Shown here: piece by piece, positions 1-14,800 of the stretch | Numbering within the stretch: position 1 is the first letter of the stretch | How the letters are laid out: each line of letters starts with the position of its first letter | Source of the DNA: Phorcus lineatus | Taxonomy: Eukaryota > Mollusca > Gastropoda > Trochida > Trochidae | DNA length: 64,000 nucleotides | NCBI GenBank assembly: GCA_921293015.1 | Contig: OV121091.1 | Span: 7,593,755 to 7,657,754, forward strand | Reading direction: 5' to 3' | Position numbers and translations under genes: made by a program | Notes under the pieces: generated by a model | The model's input: only the letters and a program-made list of their open reading frames with translations | What the model was told of the DNA's origin: nothing | Database searches by the model: none

Positions 1-2721
1 GACACTGTAGACCATTAACCATAAATGAAAACATAACTATGTCGTCTGCAAACAGAAGTAAAAGTAAATCTTTCATTTGCGGGGTAAGCAAAACTCCATT
101 TTAACGGGTTGGTATCGTTCACCCAGCACCTTTTGTTTTAGTGTTCCAAACTAGTGGAGCAAGATAATCCCCAAGAACAAAAGGTGCGCTTTTTATTTTG
201 CTCACTGTGAAATTTGGTCACCTGGGCTACTTGGTGTAACACCGTGTCGAACAACACAAGTTTTCAATAAATCACAAAAGATTGAACTTGTATGATTAAA
301 CACATTTTATTGATGTAAATATACAATTCATGAGGGGACTTGCCAACGAGATCTCCTTCATCATACATATTGAGTCATGTACATCAAAACAAACATTTCA
401 TATATATATATATCAGATTCATATCAAATACATATCACATTTGCACAATTGTCAAATTACCATTGCAAAACCAGATTTCTGCATCTGACAGCAACTGTAG
501 GTTCTGCTCAGTGGCGAAGATGAGGACCTTGTCGTTGTGGCCATCCTATGAAAGCAGGAAATGCTCCCAAGCCGTTGTCTTGGTGTAGGAGTCTGGGAGG
601 TCAACTGCTGATCGCTACCGAGGAAGAGGTGGTAGGTCCTTGGCCCTGGATCAGTAGAGTGCTGGTTTTATGCTGTTGAAGGTGGGGATCTTCGCAGTGA
701 TGGCTGGATCAGTATTGTTTGACCGCAAAACTGTAATTAAATTGAAATGTTATAAGTATATGATAAAAAATAAAATGGTTTCTCATTATGAGTGCATGTT
801 ATAATTACAGAGATTAATAGGTTTTATCCTGTTTACATGTTATGAAGACGTAGAACAGTAACCTGAACGTTAATAAACTATGTACCTTTACTAGACGTCT
901 TTTAGACGTTTATTAGATGTCTTTTAGACCTGTACTAGACGTCTTTAAGACGTTATTAGACATTTATTAGACGTCTGTTACAAGTTTAAATACCTCCAAA
1001 AATATTTAGCAGACATTTAAAAACATTTTTAAATGTCTTCTTCTTTTGGTGTAATAACCCAGTATACTTACGTTATGCACCGGGAACTTCATCATGATTT
1101 AGGGCTTCAAAGCAAAAACATGTGTTTTGTAATGCACAATTGCAAATTTTACATGAAACAATACAATTAGTAATCATGAATACAAATGAAGAGTCAGATA
1201 TGGTTGCTCAATTTCATGTTTACTTTTAAATTTTCTTATGAATACATTCAAAATTTTCAGGCTAAGTGATGGGCAATTGTGCCTTGAAAATAAACAAGTA
1301 AAGGCTCACATAAGATAAAATATTTATTCAATATCAAAATCTACTTCATTCAATACATAAAAATCATACATAATATTTGCCTCAATATGTGTTAAATTTA
1401 AACTTTACTTATAATCTGATTTGTCAAATGTTTATATCATTGTCCCAAGCTTAGGAATAGTTTTTAAAGGGTTAATGTTCTGATTCTAAGCCATTGTCTT
1501 CCTGCGTCTTCAAAGAGCATGTTAAAAGAATTCTACCTTTCCTTGCGAATTGCAATCTGTATTGCGTCCTTGTTAAACATTTGTGAAAATATCTGAAAAT
1601 ATATTGAAACCTTGTTATCTCGACTCAAGATCATGATCAACATTTAAACCTATGAATTCAAATGCAAATCAAAATACATGTAAACACTGTTACGTGTCCG
1701 GTGGGAAAATCAATTTGATATGAAAATAACTGTACACAGACACCAAACGAAACTGATATTACTAACTAGAAATTGATAATAGAAACAAATGCTTAAGTCA
1801 ACTATAATGAAAAGGTTCATTTGCAGTAAATCAAGTGATAATTATCTATTGATGAAAATGTTCCACACTGAATAAGGTTTGCTGAATTTATTTGGAGACT
1901 GTATTAATAAAATTCCACTGCGAAAGTTTGGGATATCAAACGACCTAGCGAACAAATTTGTTGAATAATTTATTGGTTTCTGAGTCAAAAAATAAAGCAT
2001 TCAAATACATGTGTACGAACACAACACTACACACATTTTTGAAGTAGCATAAAACAATTACGAGCTGAAAGCATATAATGGAAGAGGCACTACCATTAGC
2101 TGCATGACCAATGTAAACAAAGGAAAGATACCGACACACGAGCATCTTGATTACTGACAATGTAAAACTAATCAGCGTTTCATATATACAGAAAACAAAG
2201 TCTTACCGGAAACTGTAGACGAACGAAACCTTAAGGAACGCCACTTCAGATGCGATGATATAAAAAAAAATCCCATCACTTTTGAGAACAAATTAAGGAA
2301 TTGAAAATTGTACAGGGCATGCATAAAGGGATTGTAAGGGGCGCAACTCTGCTTGGAACAATTATCTGTGCACTGCACTGATTACAAATTTGATCCGGAT
2401 TGAAGTTCAATTCTCTTCACCCAGAATATTTCATAATTTTTCTCTTATAAATTTGTGCTTTTGACAGATTTGGAGGATGTGTGATGCCAATATTTCCTTT
2501 GTCTAAAAAACATATTGTAATATTAATGTTAAGTGACCGAAATACTTTAATATCAAATTCCTAATTTTATAAAGGTTTGTCTATATACAAGTAAGCAAAG
2601 GAAACATCTTTCAATCTGAAATATCAATGCATTATAATAAATTTTATAAAAGTGCAAATCTACCTTAATTTTAGACGTCTACTATTCAACGCCTAGACTT
2701 CTCATTTCCCACGTGCTACAG
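1..2721. other. upstream/intronic sequence, no gene recognised
   Basis: Presumed intron 5' of the first recognised exon. It holds a 12-bp perfect inverted repeat (gcaccttttgtt at 126-137, its complement at 176-187) and a small array of AGACGT-type motifs (about 892-985). Short open frames show no recognisable protein family. No exon for the N-terminal half of the decarboxylase was found. Confidence 0.6.
892..985. repeat. degenerate AGACGT-rich tandem repeat
   Basis: The words tagacgtctttt, tagacgttta and ttagacatttattagacgtc recur every 20-24 bases, each containing the palindrome AGACGTCT or a variant. This is a short, imperfect array. Confidence 0.7.
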
Positions 2722-2837
2722 GTGGGGCGGTTTCCAACTTGTACGGGGTGCTGCTGGCCCGACACAAGCGCTTTCCGGACGTGAAAGAGAGTGGCATGTG
2801 TGGACTACCTCAACCCGTCATTTTCACCTCGGAACAG
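2722..2837 (+). CDS. decarboxylase exon (GGAVSN...TSEQ)
   Basis: Acceptor ctacag precedes 2722; donor cag|gtcagt follows 2837. The exon starts in phase 1 of a split Gly codon and reads [18 protein letters not shown], then [18 protein letters not shown], matching the segment after the FSPGG motif in GAD/CSAD. It ends in phase 0. This is the first exon recognised in the window; no upstream exon encoding the preceding PLP-domain region was found in 1-2721. Confidence 0.92.
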
Positions 2838-5800
2838 GTCAGTGCAGATGCAACCCCACCCCCCCCCCCTCTCCTAACTTCATTCACACCATCTGATCTC
2901 TCATCAGTTCTGACATTTAACTCATTCTCCTTTCTCACTCTCACCTCATCATCCTAACCCTTTCCTGACTCACACCTCATCATCCTTTCCGACTTCTGAC
3001 TCACAATTCACCATTCAAACTCCTGATCAATACCTATTACTCTTTTCCAACTGTTGACTCACAACCCATCTTCGGCCCTAACTCCTGCCTAACACCTCAT
3101 CCTCGTAACATATTACATTTCACAGTTCATCCTCGTACCCCACTCCTTAACCACAGTTCATCCTCGTACCCCACTCCTGAACCACAGTTCATCCTCGCAT
3201 CCCACTACTGACTCACATTTCGTTCTCGTAACCCATGGCATGCTTACAATTCATCCTCGTACTCCACTCCTGAACCACAGTTCATCTTCGCAGTCCAGTC
3301 CTAAACCACAGTTCATCCTCGTATCCTACTCCTGAACCAAATTTCATCTTTGAACTCCACTCTTGAAACACAGTTCATCCTCCCACCCCACTCCTGAACC
3401 ACAGTTCATCCTCGTAACCCACTCCTGAACCACAGTTCATCTTCGCGTCCCACATCTGACTCACAGTTCATCATCGCACCTCACTACTAAACCACAGTTC
3501 ATCCTCGTACCCCACCCCTGAACCACAGTTCATCCCCGCACCTCACTACTGAACCACAGTTCATCCCCGTACCCCACTCCTGAACCACAGTTCATCATTG
3601 TACCCCACTCCTCAACCACAGTTCATCCTCGTACCCCACTCCTGAACCACAGTTCATCATTGTACCCCACTCATGAACCGCAGTTAATCCTCGCAACCCA
3701 CTACTGAACTACAGTTTATCCTCGTACCCCACTCATGAACTGCAGTTCATCCTCGTACCCCACTCCTGAATCAAATTTCGTCCTCGTAGACCACTCCTGA
3801 AATGCAGTTTATTTCATTTCTTTCACTTTTAGTTTAAATATCATATAAAATGGTTATCATTCAATATCGACTAACTCAAGTATCATTCATCCAAAAGGTA
3901 CAGTTTTGAAGTAAATGAAGAAAAACATATTGCTGTCACATATTTAAAGATGGTACTAATTGCAAGAACACCGGGGTCGAAATTGCAAAAGCTCAATAAA
4001 AATTATCTTGATCAACTCATGAAGTTGTTATTTCAAAATATGTTTTTTAAATATCACATGATACATCATAATGTTGATCCATGTTGTCCACTTTCAACAA
4101 CACAATCTGTCGAAAATGTGTTTATTTAAGTTGTGATTTTATTGCAGAAATAAGAAAAAATAGTTTGTCTTATTTAACCAATGCCCCTTTGGTAATGCCA
4201 AGTGTTTCTGGAATATCTCATATCTCTCCCTTGTTTATGTGTAAAAACGATCCCTTCACAAATTTATCTAAACGATTGGGCTGTGAATTATTTTGCTAGG
4301 ATATGTTGATTAATTCATAATTTCGAATAAAGATGATTTTATATAAGAATTTTTACAGAGTGAAACAAACTTTTGTTTAGAAGCTGTACACCTCTTATTA
4401 GGCTTATTTATGAGATTTTGAATCTTTGTTTAGAACGGGATATGTCATTATCATTCTTCGACGTCATGCACGGATTTGGTTTTTTTCAGAGTCATTACTC
4501 TTTACGCCGGGCAGCGTCTTTACTCGGATTTGGCAGTAAACATGTTGTGTACGTGAAATGTGATTTTAGGTGAGTAAGTTGCATCAGCCGCAGAAAAAAT
4601 CTCAGAATTATCATAAAGTTACAATAATATTAATTATATTCCAATCAATATAGATTTAGATCAACGGTTATTGATATCATGTCACATTGTTGATTAAAAA
4701 TCAAACGGACGTCCCGATGAACTTTGCCATTCGGCCGTTAAGCCAAGAAGTAAAGATATCTGAACTCGCCTGAGCCTTCTTGAGACTAAAATTAACTTAT
4801 ATTTTTCGGGTACGTACGTATTATGCGGGCCCAGTCTTTCCAAAAGATCCTACTGCCAGTAACCGTTATAGTTCTGCAACTGACCAGCGATATGTTTGCG
4901 TCTTTTGATACCTTAGACTACAAATATACCAAATTCTCCGACTTATTGCTTCTCTTGTGTCATACAAGTGTGAATGTAAATTTAAAATTTTTTGCAGAGG
5001 AAAGATGATCATTGATGATTTAGAAAAAAAAATTTTAAAAGCAAAGGAAAATGGCAATGTTCCGATTCTGGTTAATGCAACATGTGGAACCACAGTTTTT
5101 GGGGCTTATGATCCAGTCGACTCCGTGGCTGATATATGTGAAAAGTACAACTTGTGGCTGCATTGTGACGTAAGTTCAGCACACCAATAATGGACAACTC
5201 CCTTTTTACTTTCAAATGGATAACTTTGAATACAGAAATTCTTTCTATGTAAACACTTTCTAATAAGCCTCCGATATTAGACTGAAACACAAAATATCAC
5301 ATTTCACTTGACGTAAAGTAAATGTATGTAACCTGGAAAAGATGTTAATGATATTTAACAGCTATCTTCATTTTGATATAATTATCAACTCAGTAACTTA
5401 GTGAATGTGCTCTCCAACTGTAAGTGGGTTATAGAAAATGACCTTCTAACGTATTTTGCTTTACAGGGAGCATGGGGAGCGTCTGCACTGTTGTCAAACA
5501 AACATCGCCATCTGCTGCAAGGAGTTCACAGGTACAAAGTTTATACTAACTATCACACATCGCCACCTGCTGCAGACAGTCCACATGTACGTAGTATATA
5601 CTATCAAATATCACCACCCGAGTTCGCGGGTACATACTTGATTTGGGAAGTTCACAGTTGCGAAGTGTATTTTAACTATCAAACATCTCCACCTGCTGCA
5701 GGGAGTTCACAGCTACGTTGTATATACAAACTAGCATATATTTCTTCATGCGTTCCACAGGTATGTAGTACTTACTCAAAATCAAATATCCTCACCTGCT

Positions 5801-8800
5801 GCAGGGATTGTACATGTATGTAGTTAATACTTCCCATCAAAGCATGATCACTTGATGTAGGGATCCAGGTGCGAAGAATATACAAACTATCAAACATGCT
5901 GCAAGGAGTCCACAGGTTCATGCTTCCCACCAAACAGCACCACATTAAGTCGGGAGAGCGCAGGTACATACAAGTAGTTAAATCAACAACACCTGCTCTG
6001 ATGGTGTCTCAAAGGCCATTGCTGGCCGGAAAGCGTACCATATCTTAAATATTTTTAATCTTTCCCCACGTATCTACGCTTTAATATGCTATCCTTTTCT
6101 CTCAGTAAAACTACTCGTCATGCCAGAGATACGCTATTTGAGTTATAAGTAGCACCCGTTTTATCTGAAGCTGCAAGTAATTGCTTTTAGGGTCAGTGAA
6201 CATATTGGTTTAGGTGATCCTCAGTCTATTACCCTTGTTGACTCTGATGCATAATAATCAAATTATATTTGCTTTCATGGTGATCACGTGTCTTTTCGGA
6301 AGTGATAACATTAATCGATAATCTAACAATCGATATGTGGCCTGCCTAATGAGAAAATCTCTCTCTGCTATCTCTAAGCACTCGTTGTAATAGAAGGCTA
6401 TGTTTGAGACTCCCAGCACCACAATTATTAATGTGTACTCAAACCATTAAAATACGATAATGCTGACGATTTATTCGATAGCAAAGTAATGATCTCTCGA
6501 TCTTGAGTAGAATTACAACCCACTTTATCATGTTAAAGACAGGTGGCTGTGGAATCAGTAAAGAGAATTAAATGATTCAACTTGACACAGAAATCGAATA
6601 AAGGTGCTAGTGGATTACACAACTTTAAGCACTGTGCGCTATAACTGAATATCTGAGAACAAGTCGGCGGTACATATTGTGGGTACAACTAATTCAATTA
6701 CTCAGACACAAAGAATGCACTGTTTTAATATTTGTTACGGCCCATCCAGAAAAAAGGCTCGATGGGCTTATCACGTGGAATTTGGTCTGGCGTCCGTCCA
6801 TTCGTCTGTTAGCTTTTCACATTTTCGACATTAGCTTAATAGAAGTTTTATCTTGTGTCAATATACATTGGTCAATGGGGATAAACAATTCTACATTTGG
6901 TGACTCTATGGCCCATTATGACCCGTGGCCATTCCTTTTAAACCTTCTTTGTTAGTCATCTTCTACAGAACAAACTGCCCTAGAAGGTTTAAATATCATT
7001 CACGTAGACATTGGTACATACGGATTATGAAATTGAATTACCCTTTGACCCCTAATTGAGGGCCTTGGGGCTATGCCCTGAAAAAGGGTTTTGATATTCT
7101 TCTCTATAACAAAAAACCCTTTGAAGGCACAAATCTTGTATATTTGAACTTGCCAATTGCCCCGGTGTAACGGGGTTTTTTCTCTTTTGATTTGTAAATA
7201 AGAATGTAACACTCCCTAACACGACGTAGTTTTCTTCATGGCCTCCCCATTTATTGTTTTTTTTATTCATTACCCTCACCCAAAATATGTCTACAAAACT
7301 TCCTAAAATTGGTCATTTGAAGATTTATGTTCGGTTCTACAGTCAATTTATTTTTTTGACACTCTAAAGAAAGGTGTCTCCTTTGAAACTAACACTTTAA
7401 ACAATTTTGAAAATAAACAAATTTATCATTCGATAAATGGGTTTAACATGATTTCTGATAATGATGTATAGTGTTTTATATTAAGTTTCATTAGAAATGT
7501 TTGTACAGCCTACATCTTAGAACATCAGCTGCGCATCAAACTACGTTTTGAATACCATTACAAATCATACATAGATATGTTTAACATAGCGTACGTTTTA
7601 TCTTGCAAAAGTGAATGAATCCATTCTGATGTTTTCATGGCTCATTCCCTATTCATTCTTAGTATTTAATAAACAATGTATTTTTATTAATAAATAAAAG
7701 AACAAGTGGACACTGTTCACTCATATACCCCCACTTCCAACAGTGATCAAGACATCTTAATATATTGCGCTAGTTAAAGATTACAACAAAGTACATAGGT
7801 TACTACATCAGGTACATCTATGGACCATGCATGGTTAACCCGTGTTCTGAGGTTGGTGAAGCTAGAATATTTATTTGGGTGATATGTCTTGAACAAAGTT
7901 TAATGACTTCCTCATTAACTCACTGTGAAATTACATATGGAGCATTTGTTACATGTGACATATCATTTAAAGAATTAGTGTTTTGGCTATGAGAGGAAGA
8001 AAGAACATGAAGTATGGAAGCTGGTCTATGAATATAGCAAATGGTCCCCATGTTTGAAATATCAACATTGGACTTTATTAATCTAAATTCAAATTTAGAT
8101 AGTTTTAGAGCATGTCTATATTTAGAAATGTACACAAATCCAGCCACAAAGTTTTTATAACTGAGAAAAGTTGATATAATCATTCAAATATTAATAATTT
8201 CACTTGATGTTTCAACTGTACGAGTATATTTAGTGACAAAAAATCTATGTTGTATAAAAGCATAGCAAAGAGTAGGAAATAGCGTTTTTTATATTAACTA
8301 ATTGTATAAACAGTCAGTCTAGCAGATCTTCTTTTTTACCTTTTTTCTATTAATGACAATGAATATGGCAGAGAATCCATGGTGATATTATAGATAAGCA
8401 ACAATTTTTAAAAACATAAACCAGTCTTGCTCAAATTCCGACCCTTTTTTCATTTAAAAAGGCTTTATGATAATGTCTCATCCCCTCTTTCAAGTCCTAA
8501 AGAAAGTTGGTTTTATCTTCTTTTTTTCAAAATGACCATCCCCAACCTTTTGTAAGAGCAATGTAGAAAAACTATTGCCGCCTAAATAGCGCCAGTGTTG
8601 ACTTAATTGAAGACCGCCTTAAGTTGGCACTTTGGAAGTTTTTAGCCCAGCTTAAGAGAACAAAACAAGTTCTTGTTGTGTTTCTTGGCTTCACTAAAAA
8701 GGCCCTATCTCCCAAACTATCATGGTTACAATACCGTACAATATGTAATTATAAAGAAAACTTTTCTATAAATACATGTACATGTAAATATGGATGCAAT

Positions 8801-11800
8801 AGGTATTGTCATATAAATGCTACGTGATTAAAGGCTGATAAATAGGGCTTGGAAAATACATTTGAAGACATAAAAATGGCAAAGTAAAGATATGAGTAAT
8901 ACAATTTATACATGAATTAAAAGTGCATTACATGTACTTTTGATATGTACAGTTATATTGACATTTTATAATAAAGCATTAATTGAGAGGCGGGAGAAAG
9001 GAGGCGCGCTAGAACAATTGGGACTAAAGATTGTAGATTTAGTGAGGCTTGGGCCACTACTGATGGGCTTAGGGATCTTTTCCTAAAAACTTATTTTCAT
9101 GTTCTCCTCAAAAATAAAAAAGCTCTCAAAGGTTAAAATAATGTGTACATACATCGTTTCTTAACGTCGGTCTGCGGTTCGACTATTTCTATACGTTTGG
9201 ACATACTTTAAAAGTAGCTGCGTATGCTTATAAGCAACCGTCTGAAGTCTGCTGGTCTTCAGTCACGCCCTCCTGTCGTAGGTGTGAAGATGACAGCGCT
9301 ACACAAACGCCGCTGAATGGAATGGGCTACTGCTCACAGACGTCGACAGATGCGGCACTGGCGATACACCCTGTTCAGCGATGAATCCCGCTGTAGCTTG
9401 GACTTTGCAGATGGCCGAATACGGGTGTGGAGACGACGTCATGAGCTGCATGTACTGTAAAACAGCACGATGGGTATGGCGGAGGTTCAGTGATGGTGTG
9501 AGGTGGCATAATGTACGACGGAAGAACCGATCTGTTGCGTTAATGTGGAAGACTTACAGGTGTACGTTATCGTGACGAAGTGTTGTTGCCCATTGTTGTG
9601 CCGTTCAAACAGTTTCAACAAGATAACGCAAGATCACATACCGCTCGAGTTTCAACTCAATGTCTGACACACCACGCTGTAAGAGTTCTTCCCTAGCCTT
9701 CAAAAAGTCCGGACGTAATCCCAATCGAACATCAACGGGATGTTTTGGGTGGAAATGTGAGGCAACGTCAAGTACAGTCCCAGAACCTTGACCAGCTGTA
9801 CGGTGCTCTAGTTGAAGAATGGCATGCTATTCCAAGGGCCGTAATTCGCAAATTTATCCGAAGTATTCCAAACAGATGTGCTTAAGTGATCAATAAACAT
9901 GGAGGACATACCAGATACTGACATTTGTAAATTCCAAGATCACAAATTTGTTTTAAAATGAGCACAAATTCGATACATGTAACATTAAAATGTCTGGAGT
10001 TATTCATGTGTTCCTTTATTCATTTCAATGAGTATATATCCGTGATGTACATGTACTTCATACGCAGTAATTGAACCAACATGTGGATATCGTATGATAG
10101 ACTTACACACAACTTACCAGAACCAGAGATTTTCGCATGCTGGACGAATTTGAAATGTCAAAATAAATATCATATAGTTGAACACACAACCAGTAGCCAA
10201 GAAGTCTCTGTTTAGGTATACCTTTCACCTTCAGGTAGCACTTCAATTCAATAGCTTTTAATTGTCGAGGGTCCAAGCTAACGAACTGTATAAAAAATGG
10301 CAACTGTATCACGAAAATAAGTTTTCTCTCTACAGCCAAGTGTGTCCTTCAACCCCCACCCATATTGATGACAAACACAAGCTTGGTTTACAATTGATAA
10401 AACTACACGACACTTTAAATAGAATAAAATAAAATGAATAAATAAGTCCATGTTTACGTTACAAACCGGAATGCCGTTAAAGACTGCAAAACGGAGTCAA
10501 CACGTGAGGAATATGTTACCATTCAAATTCAGATTTTCATCAATTATTTAAAGGAGCACAGAGTATGTTGTTCGGGACATATATTTTAAACTTCATAAAT
10601 TGTTTTATTTGATCGAGAGGTACTAGTTGTATTAACATATTGATGGTTATCAGTTCAGTACCGTGACAATAAACAGGTTAAAGTCTAGATTTGTGATACA
10701 AAATTGGTAAGTGGCGCGCGCCAATAACTCAAACGTTATTCTTTACTTCTTCTTTATTGCAGACATATCGACATAAATTTAGGTTGGTAGTTCTAACTAG
10801 GTAATTTAACTGATATACTTGTAAATGGGACGCAGAATTTCTACTTATAAAGATTTATATGTCCATTTTTCATTTACAATCATAAAATGAAAATATCATT
10901 ATGTTGACATTTTAGAGACAAAGATGTAACTTTAGAACGGCGATTCAAATGGCATTTTGGCTCTTATTTAAGCCACGTAAAAAATTATGAAAAATACTCT
11001 GTGTCAATTTAATTGATAGTAGTTGAGTAGTTGAGAACTGAACATAACGAAACTGATCTTTTATTAATAGACAGACAAAATTGAGAAGAGATAATACGTG
11101 TTCAATAGCAGTGTATTCCGTATAAACACGATCGAAAGACTTGCTGAACTGAATTGGTTTTAATGTTCGATAGTCATTGTTAGTAAGTATAAGTTGAGAT
11201 TAGAAAATTTTAAAACTTAATATCAATTCTACTGAATAAAATAAACTTAACCCATGGAGTGTTCAATTATACACATAGGGGATTTTCTTCTTGTTAAGTG
11301 TCTGATTAATGGAAGTATGTCATTATTGAGTATTTGCCTAAGGAGGATGATCCCACAAATCTGCAGAATGCCATCAAATATCAGCCTGATAATAATGTAT
11401 ATGCAGATTCAAGAATACATGTAAGAAGAATAAGAAGGGATGTGTGTTACAGAGAAGGGCCAGACCATGGCCATTATTCAAAGAATGTAGACATCAAGGA
11501 TAAATAATTGTTGAAGCTCTGAGGACAAAACAGCCTCGAAATAAGTTTGATCTTCGTAAGTAAGGCATGCGGTTGACTTAAGCTACGTGCGTCCGGAGAA
11601 CGCCTAGCATGCGCACTGCATACAAAGTAGTACAAAATATCAGCATCTCATGCTCATCCCGGACGCAATGAATGCGCTCAGTTCGTTAGCAGTTTGCACG
11701 ATCTGCGAAACAACTATGGGAAAAAAACTCTTAAGTTTGAGCGTAGTGATTGCGTATCAACAATTTTCAATACGAAACTCGTACGCACATGCTAAAGTGT

Positions 11801-14800
11801 GGCAGGGCCCTTAAGGATGTTAAGCGATAAGATTTCGGAACGATCTCAATTTAAAATGCCCTGTTCTTTTACTGTAGTATAGTTCAATAGCATTTCACAT
11901 TGTTTTCTTTGAATACCCCCGAACTTTTTACTTGCAAGCTTTCAATGTGTTGAATAAAACAGTAGAGAATTCCTGAATCAAATTGCATATTCAGCTACAA
12001 CGTTTGGTCTTTCAGTAGTACTTTTATCTTTATGTAATACTAAAACCGTAAAGTTCGCAGTAGGAAGCTGTTACATTTAGAATCAAAGGCCTTTACCTCA
12101 AATTTGTTAAATTTCACTTCGTTTTTTTCAATTTAAAATTTCAACCAATCCTTTTTATGAGTATGAAAAGTACACATATCTCCAACATTAAGTTTTCAGA
12201 TCACAAATAATGATCCCATCTATGGCGGAATCGAAGCTATATAGTAAGTATTTAGAGATGCTTCAGGTTTTAAAGATAACATACCCACAGAGGGGGATAC
12301 GATTAGCGGAAATAATTCATAACACAGTTAAGAATGATGATAACAAACTTTGTCCACTTCGCAAATTGGACAGGATCATTCGGAAACCGGTGCAGTAGAA
12401 TGTCTCCTGATCTCTTATTAGTACAGTTGGCAGCAACGCAGGAAAAGGCATGTCTCTTTCGCAATGAAAACGTAGTCGAATACGACCCATATCTTCATTT
12501 GGTATATATGTATCATCCCAACGGCGGATACTTTAACATGTTTATAATATTTTTATTCTAATGTTGAATTTAGTAATAACATGATAACATGTATGATTTA
12601 GATGAGCGCTTTAAGGCCCTCGAAAGATATTTTGATTTTATGTTGATTTTCATGACTTATTGGCTATATCTATCTCTCATCGCATACGAGTCTTTCATCA
12701 TAGTACAATACGATTTCAAAAGTAATTCTTATACAAAATTTTATGAATTATTTCATTATATTCTTAAATATTTTTAATTGTGACAGCATGTTAAGCAAAT
12801 AAAAAAAGAAATATACACTCAAAACCCACTCTTAGTGAATACCAAGAAAGCTAATGTCTTGTAATCAGTTCAATTTCTTACACATAAACCGTTCCGTTAA
12901 GCAAGATTTCAATGTACTCATTGTGTTTGATAGTCGAATCTAAGACTTTATGTTTCTTAAACATAATTCACAAATACTAACCTATAAGTGGTGTTCCGTC
13001 GATGCTTATAAGATGTCCAGTAAATAAATCCATTTATGCCTCCTCATATTTCCGATCGAACCTGATCTGATCAGTGTCGTGGTGCAAATGGCAAACATAC
13101 GTGCTTGGTAGTTCAGAGAAGGGTGTGGGGTGAGTGGAGGGGGAGGGGGGTCCGAAAGAAGGGATTTTGGTAAACATCCGGTTCGGTTATGACACCAATA
13201 CCTGTGTGTCACCTTCCAATTAGTGACAAGAATGGGTACCAATTGTACATGAGCATGCTTGTAACACTACAAAGGTACACGCCAAGCGTTTGTTGTTTTA
13301 GTCAATGATTATCATTAATATTTATCAAGGCATTTGCCCCTATCGGCAATATCACTGATAGGAAGCAGACGTGATCAAACCCTAACCAAAAACAACAACA
13401 AATGTTTATGTTTATTGTTATTGTTATTCGATGAAAGTGTTTTGGCCAAACTGAATATATTCAAAATATTTTTTTCATAAACAGAACGATTCTGATGTGA
13501 AGTAACCAAAATGAAATCTAACATCATCCATTGATTATTTATGGGGAAATAGCAGGCTTTTTTAATAGAATTTTTAAAAATTTAGAACTTAGTTTCCAAG
13601 AATTACAATAGAAGATTATGGTTTAAACATATTTTGTTCATTTCAAAAAAAGAAAATAGATTTGCAAGCAAGCTGGAAGCTTATATTAATGCCGCGCCAA
13701 TAAAAATTATATTTTGAAACCATCAAAAATACAACACAAAATTATGTCAAACCAATACGATGTACAGTTGCAACACAATTCGGTTAAGATATTCAATATT
13801 GCAAAGGCAATTTTCTTCATGCTAATTTAGAAATACAATATTTCAACTCATTTCTTATCAATGCTACAAGAAGATTATAAACGGAGTTTGTTAACTTGAG
13901 TTCATTAATAAACTTTGTTTACCTTCACAAGATTTTTTGACACAAACCAGGGTACAGAGTTGAGAAAAAATATTTTTTTCTTCTTAACCCGAGGTAACAT
14001 ATGATTTCGATCAGTATGAAAAGGTTGTTTTTATATGTACAAGCGTCTAGGCTTGTTAGAAGCGTTGAATTGAGAGAATTTATGTGTGTTGTTACTGTTA
14101 ATAAGTTAATCAACTGATCAACTGAGTCAAATAAGATGAGTAGGTGAGAGGGAAGAATTATATTTCAGTGTAATATTGTTGTTTTACAGCTGAAAGCTTA
14201 CTTAACTAATCGTTTTATTATCTTAAATAAGCTACTTAACATGTCCCCCCGAAAAAAGGCATTAGGTTTGTAAATACACATCAACGAAGTTTTATTGATA
14301 TACTAACAATTATCGAGTTCTTTTGTGCTGACATACATGTACTAATGTGTTATCTTCAGAGGACTAAATGATTCATAGATATATGATTCAATGATATATT
14401 TCTTATACAAATTTGATATTGAAACTGTCATTTCTTATACAAATTTGATATTGAAACTGTCATTTCTTATACAAATTTGATATTGAAACTGTCATTTCTT
14501 ATACAAATTTGATATTGAAACTGTCATTGCTTATTGTAAAATATTATCGTATTTCATTGTATGAGAATATGCAATATGGTTTAAAGATACTTTTATTCAA
14601 AAGAATCTGGTTCAGTAAACAAGCAACATTTTGCTTATGTGAATACCTCACCAGTACATGACATGATAAACATAATACACAAGGACCAAACAAACTAAAA
14701 TAAAATTAACATAATGACATGTGTGCATTTACAAAAGAAATTAAGAAAACGTCTGCAGTTGCCTTCATTAAAAGTTTTCACTTACAATAATTTACCCAAA

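Noticed and set aside
1..2721. search for upstream decarboxylase exons (FSPGG and earlier)
   Set aside because: No frame on either strand gave the expected TYE-APVF or GIFSPG wording; the 5' exons are taken to lie outside the window.
5401..5823. 140-codon open frame covering the exon at 5467
   Set aside because: Only the 5467-5531 part matches the decarboxylase; the rest is intron repeat that stays open by chance or recent origin, and exon phase requires splicing at 5531.
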